This document shows, one piece after another, positions 5,249 to 5,289 of a stretch of 5,289 nt of DNA; positions within the stretch are counted from its first letter, which is position 1, and every line of letters begins with the position of its first letter. This stretch comes from Wolbachia pipientis (GTDB lineage: Bacteria; Pseudomonadota; Alphaproteobacteria; Rickettsiales; Anaplasmataceae): positions 1 to 5,289 of the forward strand of contig NZ_JAHDJT010000100.1 of assembly GCF_023661085.1 (NCBI RefSeq). The letters are read 5' to 3'. A program made the position numbers and the translations under genes. The notes under the pieces were generated by a model, which worked only from the letters and a program-made list of their open reading frames with translations, ran no database searches and was not told the DNA's origin.

Positions 5249-5289
5249 AGTACTGAAGCTATTTGTTTAACTTCCCAATCTGTACAGGT
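5245..5289 (-). CDS. Possible 3' end of a minus-strand gene cut by the right edge
   Basis: Reading leftward from the window edge, 14 sense codons are followed by TAA at 5247-5245, giving residues ending in WEVKQIASVL. The composition looks like protein. However, 14 codons without a stop is not unusual by chance, and another frame is open for nine codons. It overlaps the -10 box of the opposing promoter, so probably only one of the two is real. Product unknown. Confidence 0.2.
   Translation of the reverse strand, partial: TCTDWEVKQIASVL

Larger units (their letters stand above)
5175..5289. other. Intergenic right edge after uvrD
   Basis: No plus-strand intrinsic terminator for uvrD is visible. 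The stretch contains an A8 tract (5208-5215), which reads as T8 on the minus strand. It also has a near-consensus plus-strand promoter and the possible end of a minus-strand gene at the right edge. An imperfect stem of about 6 bp (5226-5242 region, with wobble pairs) precedes the T8 on the minus strand but is separated from it by several bases, so it is at best a weak terminator for leftward transcription. Confidence 0.4.

Overview
The window is AT-rich bacterial chromosome with housekeeping genes. Neither tRNA gene encodes a complete 3' CCA. A long gene-free stretch is rich in small inverted and direct repeats. Together with a short RNase D, a compact UvrD and single-copy tRNAs, this suggests an obligate intracellular alphaproteobacterium of the Rickettsiales, most likely Wolbachia. 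That placement rests on protein style and memory, not on a database search.

Layout: (1) From 1 to 89, AT-rich DNA holds a strong promoter-like pair on the minus strand that fires out of the left edge. (2) From 90 to 1136, on the minus strand, a predicted exported sirtuin-like protein has a signal peptide, an unrecognised cysteine-containing N-terminal region and a C-terminal Sir2 fold. The usual catalytic His and the F-R pair of the NAD pocket are not conserved. (3) From 1137 to 1714 there is no gene. This stretch holds a promoter for the sirtuin-like gene and a structured intergenic region. (4) A minus-strand tRNA-Gly(GCC) lies at 1715-1787 with its own good sigma-70-type promoter. (5) On the plus strand come RNase D (1929-2549), thioredoxin (2659-2982, unusual WCRPC active site), a tRNA with CAT anticodon (3025-3098, more like tRNA-Ile2 than elongator Met) and a UvrD/PcrA/Rep-type helicase (3258-5174). 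(6) The right edge (5175-5289) has a near-consensus plus-strand promoter and, on the opposite strand, a possible 14-codon end of a gene cut by the window.

The genes serve general cell maintenance: RNA processing, thiol redox, translation and DNA repair. They do not form an evident single pathway. Two of the plus-strand genes appear to start downstream of the longest open frames, at ATG codons with better ribosome-binding sites. The most unusual object is the sirtuin-like exported protein. I see no CRISPR array, insertion sequence, toxin-antitoxin pair or defence cassette.
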